From positions 1 to 33,248 of the forward strand of contig CALVZV010000012.1 in the NCBI GenBank assembly GCA_944372665.1: a stretch of DNA of 33,248 nucleotides, written 5' to 3'. Every line of letters starts with the position of its first letter. Positions within the stretch are counted from its first letter, which is position 1. This stretch comes from an uncultured Clostridia bacterium (GTDB lineage Bacteria > Bacillota > Clostridia > Christensenellales > DTU072). Shown here piece after piece: positions 1-8,026 of the stretch. The notes under the pieces were generated by a model. That model saw only the letters and a program-made list of their open reading frames with translations, ran no database searches and was not told where the DNA came from. The translations under genes and the position numbers were made by a program.

Positions 1-365
1 CCGGGTAAGATCAACGGCTCGTAGCTCGCTCTGAATCCTTCGGGAAGCGTTTCCAGAAGCTGTTTTTCGGCTATACCCTCGATATTTTTATAAGCGTTGC
101 GGATGTCGTCGTTATAGTATTTGATAGGCGTCGGCAAATCCCCTGTTATGACTTCGGAGGCTTCGTGGAAAACGGCTATCGCGGCGCATCTGTCCGGGTC
201 TGCGTCACCGGAGAACACGACGTTGTTTATGACTCCCAAAGCGTGCGCTATCATCGCCACGCCGGCGGAATGCTCCATTACGTTTTCCTTGACGGTGGAG
301 TGCATCAGCGACCAGCGCTCGATGTACTTCATTCTGTTGAGATACGCGAAAAAATCGTAAGACAT
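1..365 (-). CDS. yfbR: YfbR-like HD-domain 5'-deoxynucleotidase (3' end cut by window edge)
   Basis: The visible N-terminal 121 residues start MSYDFFAYLNRMKYIERW and carry the metal-binding histidine in MEHSAGVAMIAHALG and the second metal motif in FHEASEVITGDLPTPIKYY. That arrangement is characteristic of the YfbR branch of HD phosphohydrolases, which remove the 5'-phosphate from deoxynucleoside monophosphates in the cytosol. The gene starts 5 bp beyond the stop of the DUF47 gene and has no clear Shine-Dalgarno sequence (only CGGA before ATG), so it is probably translated by coupling as the third gene of a pit-DUF47-yfbR transcript. The C-terminus lies outside the window. Substrate assignment is by family only. 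Confidence 0.85.
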   Translation of the reverse strand, partial: MSYDFFAYLNRMKYIERWSLMHSTVKENVMEHSAGVAMIAHALGVINNVVFSGDADPDRCAAIAVFHEASEVITGDLPTPIKYYNDDIRNAYKNIEGIAEKQLLETLPEGFRASYEPLILP

Positions 366-370
366 ATCCG

Positions 371-988
371 TTACGACATTTTGACCAGTATTTTCAGCAG
401 ACAGTCCATCGCCTCGTCGGCTATGTCGGCGGTCTGGTTCATGTGCCTGTAAATCTCGCGGTATTTGAATATCGACCTGAAATCGGCCGTATCGAACAGC
501 TTTTCAAGCGCCTGTACGGTCAGGTCGCCTATCTTGTTCTCCATTCTCTTGACGTATATCGCCTCGTCGCGCGCTATGGCCTCGTGGCGTTTGATATTGG
601 ATACGGCAAGGATGATGTGCTCGCTCATCTCGCTCAGCGCGGTGGTGATCTCGGTCATCTCCTCGTTGGGAGTGACTTTGAACAGGCGTATTTCGTCCAC
701 AGAGGTTTTGGCGTAATCCAGCACCTCGTCGAGTTTGGCGGAAAGCTTGAAAAGGTCCTCTCTGTCGAAAGGGGTGATGAACGTCCTGTTCATATCGTCG
801 ACCAACACGCGGCGCACCATGTCGCCTTCGTCCTCGGCTTTGACCACCGCGTCGGCGACCGATTCGTCGTGGGTAATACAGTATTCGTTTAAAAGCCTTA
901 CACCTTTATTTATAAATTCCGCCTGCTTGGTCAGCAGCTCGAAAAAATCGGGCTCCTTATGCTTTTTGAATCTGTCCAGAAATTTCAT
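371..988 (-). CDS. DUF47 family PhoU-like Pit accessory protein
   Basis: This 205-residue, all-helical, charged protein begins MKFLDRFKKHKEPDFFELL and contains the family's typical segments DDMNRTFITPFDREDLF and LDEVLDYAKTSVDEI. DUF47 proteins resemble PhoU, bind metal, and are usually encoded beside a Pit phosphate transporter whose activity they are thought to modulate. That is the case here: the pit stop codon lies 19 bp upstream. The ATG at 988 was chosen because GGAGG sits nine bases upstream; an in-frame ATG 22 codons earlier would overlap the pit gene and has no ribosome site. Cytoplasmic. The family call is secure; the precise role is inferred from context. Confidence 0.93.
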   Translation of the reverse strand: MKFLDRFKKHKEPDFFELLTKQAEFINKGVRLLNEYCITHDESVADAVVKAEDEGDMVRRVLVDDMNRTFITPFDREDLFKLSAKLDEVLDYAKTSVDEIRLFKVTPNEEMTEITTALSEMSEHIILAVSNIKRHEAIARDEAIYVKRMENKIGDLTVQALEKLFDTADFRSIFKYREIYRHMNQTADIADEAMDCLLKILVKMS

Positions 989-1007
989 GCCTATATTACC
1001 TCCGTAA

Positions 1008-2042
1008 CTATATTCCAAAAATGGCTTTGCCCACCAGCAGATATAAGAGCGCACCCATGCCGGCGGAACACGGAAGCGTCAGCATCCAGCTGATAAGGAT
1101 GCGAATCGCCGTATTCCAGTGCACACCGTTGAGGCGTTCCGCGGCGCCCACGCCCATGATCGACGAAGACATTATCTGTCCCGTGCTCAGCGAAATACCC
1201 AGCGACGTGGCGGTCAGCATTACCACGCTGGTAGTGAACTGCGCGACCACGGAATGGACGGGTTCCAGCTTGTAAATTTTTCGTCCCACGGTGTTTATGA
1301 CCCTGTATCCGCCCAGCAGCAGTCCCAGCGTCAGCGCCGCCGCTATACATATCGGGATCCATATCGGAACGCTCTGCGACGTGAACGCCGTCAGCCCCAC
1401 CGCGCCCACGAGAAAGAAAATACCCATGGATTTCTGGGCGTTGTTGCTGCTGAAAGCGCTGGCTAAAATTACCAGGTTTATCCGCTGCAGCAGCAGCATT
1501 ATCTTGTTGAGTCCGCGGTTCATGCTCTTAGCAAGAGATCTGACGAGTTTCATCAAAAAGAATCCCAGTATCAGCCCTACCACAGGCGCAAGCACTATCA
1601 TAAGCACGACGTTGACCAGCACGTATCCCGTCCATTGCACGGCGCCGAATCCGAACGCCGCGATACCGGCGCCGATGATGCCGCCGAGCAGCGTATGCGA
1701 AGTGCTGTTGGGTATCTTAAGCCAGAACGTCACTCCGCCCCAGATTATAGCCCCCAAAACTCCGCTTAAAACGAACGAAAACGCCTGTTCGTCGGGAATG
1801 TCGGCAAAATATGCGTTGTCAATAAGTTTGTAGCTGATGTTGTCGGCGACCGACATTAAGCCCAGCACGAACACTACGATCGGCACGACGAAATTGATGA
1901 ACGCCGCCAGAAAAATTGCGGTGCGCGGCTGAACGGCACGCGTTACGACAGTGGTGGCGATGGCGTTGGAGCCGTCGTTGATACCCATGTAAAACGAATA
2001 TGCGAGTACGAATAAAAAAAGTACGATTGCGTATGCGCCCAT
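1008..2042 (-). CDS. pit: PiT-family inorganic phosphate transporter
   Basis: The 344-residue polytopic membrane protein has both PiT signature repeats: an N-terminal GINDGSNAIATTVVTRA and the segment PNSTSHTLLGGIIGAG. About ten hydrophobic helices run through the protein. PiT carriers import phosphate, often as a metal-phosphate complex, driven by protons or sodium. It is the first gene of a minus-strand unit followed by its DUF47 partner. A good promoter (TTGCAA-17-TAATAT at 2093-2121) lies upstream with a leader of about 44 nt. The ribosome site is unclear (GGCAGGCAGGAA directly before ATG), but no alternative in-frame start exists nearby. Confidence 0.95.
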   Translation of the reverse strand: MGAYAIVLFLFVLAYSFYMGINDGSNAIATTVVTRAVQPRTAIFLAAFINFVVPIVVFVLGLMSVADNISYKLIDNAYFADIPDEQAFSFVLSGVLGAIIWGGVTFWLKIPNSTSHTLLGGIIGAGIAAFGFGAVQWTGYVLVNVVLMIVLAPVVGLILGFFLMKLVRSLAKSMNRGLNKIMLLLQRINLVILASAFSSNNAQKSMGIFFLVGAVGLTAFTSQSVPIWIPICIAAALTLGLLLGGYRVINTVGRKIYKLEPVHSVVAQFTTSVVMLTATSLGISLSTGQIMSSSIMGVGAAERLNGVHWNTAIRILISWMLTLPCSAGMGALLYLLVGKAIFGI

Positions 2043-2092
2043 TTCCTGCCTGCCGTCCGTTAACTCCCGTGCACGTGAATGCGGGGTAATTT

Positions 2093-2121
2093 ATATTACA
2101 ACATTATTTGGATTTTTGCAA
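2093..2121 (-). promoter_or_regulatory. Predicted sigma-A promoter of pit-DUF47-yfbR
   Basis: On the minus strand TTGCAA (2116-2121) is followed by a 17-bp spacer and TAATAT (2093-2098). The start of transcription would fall near 2086. A short palindrome, CGTGCACG, lies in the leader at about 2068-2075; I cannot tie it to a regulator. Confidence 0.65.
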
Positions 2122-2202
2122 GACGAATTTTAATTTATTTTTATTTTTCGGTGTTTTTTTCCGCTGCCGCAGCGCTGAGACTCAAATCCTGCAAATACGC
2201 CC

Positions 2203-2231
2203 TTTTCAAAATGCGGCGCACTTGATATAAT
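2203..2231 (+). promoter_or_regulatory. Predicted leaderless promoter of the sialidase-like gene
   Basis: TTTTCA (2203-2208), a 17-bp spacer and TATAAT (2226-2231) with an upstream TG (extended -10). Six bases separate the -10 box from the ATG at 2238, so transcription should begin on or next to the A of the start codon. No Shine-Dalgarno sequence precedes the gene. Three other genes in the window share this exact geometry. Confidence 0.65.
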
Positions 2232-2237
2232 CGAAAT

Positions 2238-3578
2238 ATGAAGAAAAAGAAAATCGTCGCCGCCGTCGTAGCGGCAGCAGTTATCGTCGTAATAACAGGC
2301 GCGGTGCTGACCGGCGTCTATTTCGGTACGCTTAAGGACGCGCTGGATTATGTGGACCTGCCTTTAGTCGCTCCCGAAGAAAACAGCTATACCGTCGTGG
2401 ACAAAACCGATTATTACCTCGGACATCCAGACCTGGTATATACGGGCGACGGCAGGCTGCTGACGGCGTATCCGCTGGGTCACGGCAAAGGCGCCATAGT
2501 CATACGCGAAAGTACGGATATGGGTAAAACCTGGAGCGAACGGCGTTCCGATCTGCCCGAAAGCTTCGCTGATTCTCAGGAAACTCCCACCCTTTACAGA
2601 CTGGATTTCAACGACGGTTCCGAAAAAATACTGCTGGTATCCGGCTGTCCGTCCTGGACGGATGACGACGAATACTACGCCGACGGCTTCAACTACTCGC
2701 TTTCTTCGGACGGCGGGCGCACTTTCGGCGAATTCATAAACGCCTACGGTGTCGAATGGGCGACGTCCATGCCGGACAGCGGCGACGATCTGTATACCTC
2801 ATACTCCGCCGACGAACTTCCCAATTTCGACGAATCGGGCAAGGTCCTGCCTTACGACGTCATCGTCGCCATGAGCTCGCTCACCAGACTCAAAAACGAA
2901 AACGGCGGCTGGCTGGACGCATGGATGGGCACTTTCCACGACTACGACTTTTATAATTACGTTTCGGTGCTGACTTTCGACAGCGAAGGCAAGGCGAATT
3001 GGTCGGTACCCAGGCGCTTTCTGTCCTCCCAGCGCGAAAAGGAAGCCGAAATAGATCTATGCGAAATAGAGATATTCAGAACGCCCTCCGACGAGCTGGT
3101 GCTGCTGGGACGCGCCAACGCCAGAAACTCCAATTCGGTGATTTCCGTCTCGGCTGACGAAGGGAAAAGCTGGAGCGTGCTTAAAGAACTGCCCTACGCA
3201 CTGACCGGCGACCGTCACAAAGCCGAATACGACCCCGTCACGGGCAAGGTCGCCGTGTCGTTCAGACTGTATCTGCCCGGGATTAAGCCCAACGCTCTTT
3301 CGCAGATGAACGAACTGGGCGGTTACTGGGTCTGCTGGGTCGGCACGCCGGACATGCTGACGGATTACGCGCTGAATCCCGAGAAAGATAAAAATACGGT
3401 TTTGGGTGACAAAATGTTGGTTTTGGGCAAAACAAACGACGGGAAAAGCGACTGCGGCTATTCCGGTCTGGTCATTGCGGAAAACCGGGTAGTCGCCGTT
3501 TCTTACGGCAAATTCAGCCGCGGCGCAAAAGTACCGTATATCCTGGGAGTCAGTTTTTCCGCAGACCTGCTGAAGTGA
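2238..3578 (+). CDS. Membrane-anchored sialidase-like (BNR/Asp-box) protein
   Basis: A 446-residue protein. A lysine-rich start and one hydrophobic helix (residues 6-29) suggest an uncleaved N-terminal membrane anchor with the rest outside the cell. Three Asp-box motifs (S-x-D-x-G-x-T/S-W/F) lie at about residues 92-99, 156-163 and 305-312, which marks a sialidase-type beta-propeller. The motif GHPDLVYTGDGRLL is like that of exo-alpha-sialidase-like glycosidases, but I do not see the FRIP motif or the arginine triad of GH33, so enzymatic sialidase activity is not established. It is transcribed alone, apparently as a leaderless mRNA, and meets the next gene stop to stop. It could be a glycan hydrolase of another specificity or a binding protein. 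Confidence 0.8.
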   Translation: MKKKKIVAAVVAAAVIVVITGAVLTGVYFGTLKDALDYVDLPLVAPEENSYTVVDKTDYYLGHPDLVYTGDGRLLTAYPLGHGKGAIVIRESTDMGKTWSERRSDLPESFADSQETPTLYRLDFNDGSEKILLVSGCPSWTDDDEYYADGFNYSLSSDGGRTFGEFINAYGVEWATSMPDSGDDLYTSYSADELPNFDESGKVLPYDVIVAMSSLTRLKNENGGWLDAWMGTFHDYDFYNYVSVLTFDSEGKANWSVPRRFLSSQREKEAEIDLCEIEIFRTPSDELVLLGRANARNSNSVISVSADEGKSWSVLKELPYALTGDRHKAEYDPVTGKVAVSFRLYLPGIKPNALSQMNELGGYWVCWVGTPDMLTDYALNPEKDKNTVLGDKMLVLGKTNDGKSDCGYSGLVIAENRVVAVSYGKFSRGAKVPYILGVSFSADLLK

Positions 3579-4376
3579 TCACCGCAGCCGAAGCAGACGT
3601 TTTGCGTTGAGATAAAAGATCTTGTCCAAGTCGCCCGAGGGGATATCCCAGCTGCCGAGGTTTTTTATTTCCGCGGCGGCGTCGCTCCACGGCGAATCGG
3701 TAGCGAACAGTATCTTATCCGCGCCGTGCCCTGCCAGTATCCTTTTGAAACGCTCTTTACCGTAATACTCCGTGCCCATGGAAGTGTCCAGGTATATGTT
3801 TTCCCCGACAAGTTTGTCCTCGACTTCCTCCCACTGCTGCTGTCCTCCCAGATGCGCCGCCACTATCGTGCCGCCGCGCATAGCGCGAACGACTTTTCTG
3901 AACATGGCGGGGTCGGATCTGAACGGCGCGGTGCCTATAGGATCGTAGCCCGCGTGAAAAACAATGACGAGTCCTTTGGAAAGCGCGTAATCGTACATAG
4001 GGAATAGTTTTTCGTCGCCGACGGTGAAATTCTGGTACTCCGGATGCAGCTTTATGCCTATATATCCCATTTCCGCCGCCGTGTCCACGTTTTGTTTCCA
4101 CGTTTCGGCGTCGGGGAAAAGCCCCGCGAAGGTCACTATCCTTTCGGAACGTATCTGCTTTCCCCATTCCATGTTCTTGACGCTGTGCGAGGGTTTGGTC
4201 GCCACGGGGAGCACCACCGAAACGTCCACGCCGGCGGCGTCCATGGCGTTTATCAGACCTTTAGCGGTCATGTCGTGGGCGGGATAATATTCGCCGTGGG
4301 CGTTCTTTTTTAAAGATTCTACGGCGTGCGCCGCTATCGAATCGGGAAAAATATGCGTGTGGAAATCTATTATCAT
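3579..4376 (-). CDS. Amidohydrolase-2 (TIM-barrel metal-dependent) family protein
   Basis: 265 residues with the metal-dependent hydrolase pattern in order: DFHTHIFPD at the start (HxH metal pair, H6 and H8), KLHPEYQNF in the middle, FHAGYDPIG and AAHLGG, then FATDSPW supplying the late catalytic aspartate. This is the PF04909 amidohydrolase fold, close to uncharacterised TatD-like or decarboxylase-type enzymes; the substrate is unknown. It is a single-gene unit with a promoter at 4393-4422 and a GAGGTAAGGT ribosome site just before ATG. Its TGA directly abuts the TGA of the convergent sialidase-like gene. Confidence 0.9.
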   Translation of the reverse strand: MIIDFHTHIFPDSIAAHAVESLKKNAHGEYYPAHDMTAKGLINAMDAAGVDVSVVLPVATKPSHSVKNMEWGKQIRSERIVTFAGLFPDAETWKQNVDTAAEMGYIGIKLHPEYQNFTVGDEKLFPMYDYALSKGLVIVFHAGYDPIGTAPFRSDPAMFRKVVRAMRGGTIVAAHLGGQQQWEEVEDKLVGENIYLDTSMGTEYYGKERFKRILAGHGADKILFATDSPWSDAAAEIKNLGSWDIPSGDLDKIFYLNAKRLLRLR

Positions 4377-4392
4377 ACCTTACCTCGCGCAT

Positions 4393-4422
4393 ATTATAAT
4401 ACTCGTATGAATACTATTGCAA
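4393..4422 (-). promoter_or_regulatory. Predicted promoter of the amidohydrolase gene
   Basis: Minus-strand TTGCAA (4417-4422), 18-bp spacer, TATAAT (4393-4398). The start of transcription near 4386 leaves a leader of about 10 nt that consists almost entirely of the ribosome site. Confidence 0.65.
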
Positions 4423-4432
4423 CCGATAAAAC

Positions 4433-5125
4433 TCAATGTTTCAGCATTTTCTCCGCCTCTTTCCAGTCGGGCATGTATTTTTGAATTTCGGCGTAAAATA
4501 CTTTGTCGTGGTTGCGGCGTTTAAGATGCGTCAATTCGTGGACAAGCAGGTAGTCGACGGCTTTTTCCGGCTTTTCGGCGGCTTTGTCGGAGATACGCAT
4601 CAATCCGGTTGCTATGTCCATTTTTCCCCAATAGCTTTTGACCGTCGTGATTATGTAACGCGAGGCTTTCAATCCCGTAACGCGCTCCCATACGGGCAGT
4701 CGTTTTTCGACGGTTTCCGCAAGCCGCGCCCTGAGCCATTTTTTCAAAAACGCCGCGGCCTCGGCGTCGGAGATATTGTCGGGACGGACGAACACCGCTT
4801 TGTCGGCTGATAAAGTTAGGCATACTCTGCTTCCCGATTCCGTCTGCAACGGATAGGTCTTGCCTTGAAATATAAACTCGCTGCCGCCATACATTATGCC
4901 CGCGGGCTTGACCGAAACGCGCCGTTTTTCGGCTTTCAGGAAAAAATCCAGCACCCGGGGCGAACCCAGAAAAATCAGAGCCGCGCCTTCGGTGACTCCG
5001 GCTCCGTAGCTTAAAAAATATTTGCCGTCGCGGTATCGGATTATCATCTTTGTCCGGCGCATATCCGCTCTACCGCGCACCGTGTATACCGTGCGTCCGA
5101 ACGATTTCATCTTTTCGGGCAGCAT
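4433..5125 (-). CDS. YgjP-like (DUF45/M48-type) zinc metallopeptidase
   Basis: 230 residues with the zinc-peptidase motif VHELTHLKRRNHDKVFY: H196, E197 and H200 form HExxH and H206 lies in the family's conserved R/P-N-H segment. The preceding SYWGKMDIATGLMRIS matches the family's SxWGS...G.I.LN strand. YgjP/DUF45 proteins resemble SprT and WssA-type minigluzincins; their substrates are mostly unknown. The frame stays open far upstream, but the ATG at 5125 follows AAGGAGG and overlaps the TGA of the MGMT-domain gene by one base (TGATG), indicating translational coupling. Last gene of the 7921-4433 unit. Cytoplasmic. Confidence 0.9.
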   Translation of the reverse strand: MLPEKMKSFGRTVYTVRGRADMRRTKMIIRYRDGKYFLSYGAGVTEGAALIFLGSPRVLDFFLKAEKRRVSVKPAGIMYGGSEFIFQGKTYPLQTESGSRVCLTLSADKAVFVRPDNISDAEAAAFLKKWLRARLAETVEKRLPVWERVTGLKASRYIITTVKSYWGKMDIATGLMRISDKAAEKPEKAVDYLLVHELTHLKRRNHDKVFYAEIQKYMPDWKEAEKMLKH

Positions 5126-5433
5126 CAAAGCCTCCTTACCGCATAGCGCTCCAGATCCACCGTATAGTCGTCGTGCACTTCCACGCCTTCGGATAACAGC
5201 AGTTTCTTCTGCGCGTCTATTCCGCCGAATGCAAACGCCGGCGCCAGTCTGCCGTTGCGGTTGACTACACGGTGACAGGGAATTATCCCGGGACGCGGAT
5301 TGAAGTGCAGCGCGTATCCCACGGCGCGCGACGCTTTGGGCGAGCCCAGCGACGCCGCTATCTGCCCGTAAGTGGCGACCTTGCCCTCGGGTATCCTGAC
5401 GACCGCTTCGTATACTCTGTCGTAAAAACTCAA
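5125..5433 (-). CDS. MGMT-domain DNA-binding protein, alkyltransferase-like size but with catalytic Cys
   Basis: A 102-residue stand-alone copy of the C-terminal domain of O6-alkylguanine-DNA alkyltransferase: helix-turn-helix region GKVATYGQIAASLG, arginine finger in SRAVGYAL, and active-site IPCHRVV with C53 present. True alkyltransferase-like (ATL) proteins of this size usually replace this cysteine, so this one may still accept alkyl groups, though it lacks the N-terminal domain. The start is TTG (5431-5433), preceded at good spacing by AAGGAGT; there is no nearby ATG. It lies 3 bp after the rlmA stop and is coupled to the peptidase gene by TGATG. DNA repair is inferred from family. Confidence 0.88.
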   Translation of the reverse strand: MSFYDRVYEAVVRIPEGKVATYGQIAASLGSPKASRAVGYALHFNPRPGIIPCHRVVNRNGRLAPAFAFGGIDAQKKLLLSEGVEVHDDYTVDLERYAVRRL

Positions 5434-5436
5434 TCT

Positions 5437-6243
5437 CTACTCCTTTATAAAAACGTCGACTCTGAATTCCGTCCGCGTTTCCAATTCCGGTTGCGCATAC
5501 AGCTTCTCCAGCCTGCAGGGCGCAGTCTTTACCGAATACGGGGTCATGCCCGCCAGATCTTTTATTTCCCCGCCGACGCAAACATATACGTCCTCGATAC
5601 GGAAAGTTCCTTCTCTGACGAAGCCTTCGGGCACGGACTCGTCCTCCGCATTCAGGCGTACCTCGTCGTACAGCGCGCTTTTAAACTCCAGCAAATGGTT
5701 TTTGCCGGGAGTGACGCGCACCAGTCTGCACCCTTTTGCCAGCACGCGCCGGGCTTCGGCGGCGAAAAGCGTGGTGAATACCGAAAACACCGCGGATACC
5801 GACGCGTCCGCAAAAGGCAGCGCGGCGCTGTTTGCGACGGCGAAAAGCACGTCCGGGTATTTTTTCGCCGCTTTCGAAACGGCATATTTGGACAAATCCG
5901 TGCCGACGACCGTCGCTGACGGAAAATATTCTTTCAGTTTTCCGGCGAACGAGCCGTCGCCGGTACCTGCGTCGACGATCAGATCCCCCTCGGAAAAAGC
6001 GAACGCGCGTCGCGTGAACGCATAAAGCGCGCGGTAATAGCCCTTTTCCATCACTCTCCCGCGCGCCGCGATAAGCTCCGCGCCGTCGCCCGAGTCTTTT
6101 TTGCCGCCGAGTACTAAATTGACGTAACCGTTCTTTGAAACGTCATAGCAATGCCCCTCGCTGCAGTACATCGAGTTCCCTCTCGGCTCCAGCCCGTTGC
6201 CGCACTTGGGGCAAATAAAGATTCCGCCGCTTCCGGAAAGCAT
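5437..6243 (-). CDS. rlmA: 23S rRNA (guanine-N1) methyltransferase RlmA
   Basis: 268 residues. The N-terminus holds a zinc site, C11-x2-C14-x12-C27-x3-H31 (CPKC, then CSEGH), followed by the linker NGYVNLVLGGKKDSGD typical of RlmA. A Rossmann methyltransferase follows with SAM motif VDAGTGDGSFAGKL and post-motif TDLSKYAVSKAAKKYP. RlmA enzymes methylate N1 of G745 (Gram-negative type) or G748 (Gram-positive type) in 23S rRNA; the latter can contribute to tylosin resistance in producer strains. The gene starts 4 bp after the SGNH hydrolase stop with only a weak GGTGAG site, so it is probably read from that gene's promoter. Confidence 0.92.
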   Translation of the reverse strand: MLSGSGGIFICPKCGNGLEPRGNSMYCSEGHCYDVSKNGYVNLVLGGKKDSGDGAELIAARGRVMEKGYYRALYAFTRRAFAFSEGDLIVDAGTGDGSFAGKLKEYFPSATVVGTDLSKYAVSKAAKKYPDVLFAVANSAALPFADASVSAVFSVFTTLFAAEARRVLAKGCRLVRVTPGKNHLLEFKSALYDEVRLNAEDESVPEGFVREGTFRIEDVYVCVGGEIKDLAGMTPYSVKTAPCRLEKLYAQPELETRTEFRVDVFIKE

Positions 6244-6247
6244 ACTC

Positions 6248-7921
6248 TCACCGCTCGGCGACGATGACGAAATTCAAAAACTCTATCCTGGTGCTGACGC
6301 GCATCGTGCCGTCTTCGGCTTCGGTCAGGGTGCCGACGATATAGGGCTGACCGCCCTCTCCCGCTTCGCCGGTATATATCGCGGTGTATGTGACGCCCGT
6401 CGCGGCGCTGGTCACTTCCTCGATATAATATGTGCCTTCGTAACGTACGCCCAGGGTTTCGGGAAGGTTTATTGAGGAAGGCAGTCTGCCGGTAGTGCTT
6501 ATCGTATCCAGCAGCGCCGCGATGCCGGGATGCTCGGGGTCAAGCCCTATTATGCTCAGTCCCAAGGTCTGCCTCAGCATTTCGAAAGCGCCCATTGGGT
6601 CGCCAAGGTCGAATCCCGGGAACAGCTGGCTGGCGTACGGATCGACGATAGTGCCCTGAATATCGGCGTCGGGAAGCGTGAATTCGCCGTTTGCGAACTG
6701 GATATTCAGTCCTCTGATCACTTCGGGCATAATATACGCTTCCATAAGCATGGTGCCGTCTTTTCTGAAGGTTATCCTGCTGTTGCTTTTATCAAGCGCC
6801 ATTCCTAACGGGATCCCCCATACGGAGCACTCGTTGGTCAGATAGAAAATCCTGTTGGCGTCGAAGTGTTCCCGTTCGGGATCGGGTTCGGGCATCCTCA
6901 TATAATCGGCTTTCAGACCCGCGGTCTCGTCGAAATATACTTCGGTGACTTCCTCGACGCGCTTTGCGGCTTTAACGGCATTTTTCACAGAATACGTATT
7001 GCCGCTCTCAGAGTAAAGCCGCTCTATCTGTTCGCATCTGAGTCTTTTGTAGTTTTTGCACGCCTTGTCCGCATCGGCAAGTCCCAGCTTCTCCAGCGCG
7101 CGCTGAATCTGACATGCTATCACGGCGTGTCCTTCGTTTGAGGGATGCACGCCGTCGGCATAGAACAGCTCTTGGTTGCGTTCCTCGTCCTCCAGATATA
7201 TCTCCTCGAACGCCGCCGCCACGTCGACGACGGTATATGCGCCGGGGTTTTCCTCAAGATAATCGAACACCACGCCGTTAAGTTCTCCCAGCATGGCATT
7301 GGTCATGGCACGTATTTCGGCGTCGTTCATGCCCAGCTCGTTTTTCATGGCGTCGGTCACGTCCTGACCTATGATGCGGCTGCCGACGTACATCGGATTA
7401 TATACGGTGCTCATAAGTATGACGGCGTCGGGATTGACTGAACGGATATAGTCTATTATTTCGGAAAAATTGGAGTATGCGTTGCCGATAAGCGAATCCA
7501 GACGGGAATGCTCGCCGCGCGCATAGTTAAGAACCAGCGAACCCAGACTGTTCTGCAAAAGGTCGTTCCCCAGTATGGAAATGTGAATGATGTCTGACGT
7601 TCGAAGAATGCTGTTTGTCATCTCGGCTCCGGCGTCTTCGCGCTTTATGTATTCCAGCATATTCTCGGTTTTATGCCCTGAAACGGAACGATTATAATAA
7701 GTATATCCGTTTATCCTGCCTACGATTGCGTAGTAGCAGTTCGATTCCCTTTCGTTTATGGGCGACGCGCCGAGAATGCCCTCGGCTATCGAATCCCCCC
7801 AAAAACTGATGGTCAACGGCTCCTCGCCGGGGATGATATCTTCCTGAATGACAAACGCGGCGCCGATCAGTGCCAGCGCTACCGCCGTGACCAAAATTGC
7901 CAGAGTGACTCTGAAACGCAT
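6248..7921 (-). CDS. Membrane-anchored SGNH/GDSL hydrolase with long C-terminal domain
   Basis: 557 residues. A hydrophobic N-terminal segment (about 5-25) should act as a signal or anchor. The SGNH hydrolase domain occupies about 36-280: block I FWGDSIAEG with nucleophile S44, block III LGNDLL with N119, block V DGVHPSNEGH with D256 and H259. Such enzymes deacylate esters on lipids, glycans or cell-wall polymers. The remaining 270 residues have no motif I recognise; the end is beta-rich (GTYYIEEVT, GVTYTAIYTG, MRVSTRIEFL). It has a strong AAGGAGGG site and a promoter at 7946-7974, and heads a unit with rlmA, the MGMT-domain gene and the YgjP-like gene. Substrate unknown. Confidence 0.88.
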   Translation of the reverse strand: MRFRVTLAILVTAVALALIGAAFVIQEDIIPGEEPLTISFWGDSIAEGILGASPINERESNCYYAIVGRINGYTYYNRSVSGHKTENMLEYIKREDAGAEMTNSILRTSDIIHISILGNDLLQNSLGSLVLNYARGEHSRLDSLIGNAYSNFSEIIDYIRSVNPDAVILMSTVYNPMYVGSRIIGQDVTDAMKNELGMNDAEIRAMTNAMLGELNGVVFDYLEENPGAYTVVDVAAAFEEIYLEDEERNQELFYADGVHPSNEGHAVIACQIQRALEKLGLADADKACKNYKRLRCEQIERLYSESGNTYSVKNAVKAAKRVEEVTEVYFDETAGLKADYMRMPEPDPEREHFDANRIFYLTNECSVWGIPLGMALDKSNSRITFRKDGTMLMEAYIMPEVIRGLNIQFANGEFTLPDADIQGTIVDPYASQLFPGFDLGDPMGAFEMLRQTLGLSIIGLDPEHPGIAALLDTISTTGRLPSSINLPETLGVRYEGTYYIEEVTSAATGVTYTAIYTGEAGEGGQPYIVGTLTEAEDGTMRVSTRIEFLNFVIVAER

Positions 7922-7945
7922 ATATCCCTCCTTGAATTACAAATA

Positions 7946-7974
7946 ATTTTAACACACGCTCAAAAATAAATCAA
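7946..7974 (-). promoter_or_regulatory. Predicted promoter of the SGNH-rlmA-MGMT-YgjP unit
   Basis: Minus-strand TTGATT (7969-7974), 17-bp spacer, extended -10 TGTTAAAAT with hexamer TAAAAT at 7946-7951. The 19 bp at 7941-7959 recur with one mismatch over the M28 peptidase promoter (11287-11305). Confidence 0.7.
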
Positions 7975-7991
7975 TATTCTTTTCCGTCCCG

Positions 7992-8020
7992 TTGACCCGA
8001 CGGAAAACGGAATGTATAAT
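7992..8020 (+). promoter_or_regulatory. Predicted leaderless promoter of the rlmI-like gene
   Basis: TTGACC (7992-7997), 17-bp spacer, TATAAT (8015-8020), then six bases and the ATG at 8027. The predicted start of transcription coincides with the start codon. No Shine-Dalgarno sequence is present. The promoter stands back to back with that of the SGNH gene. Confidence 0.75.
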
Positions 8021-8026
8021 CGGATT

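Noticed and set aside
2166-2178. Hairpin CGCTG-CCG-CAGCG after a T-run upstream of the sialidase-like gene
   Set aside because: The T-run is on the wrong side for termination of an incoming plus-strand transcript and the stem is only 5 bp; both flanking genes are divergent and need no terminator.
5126-5581. Upstream in-frame extension of the YgjP-like gene giving a 382-residue protein
   Set aside because: The extra 152 residues read through the MGMT-domain gene and the end of rlmA in another frame, are Arg-rich and match nothing. AAGGAGG and TGATG coupling point to the ATG at 5125.
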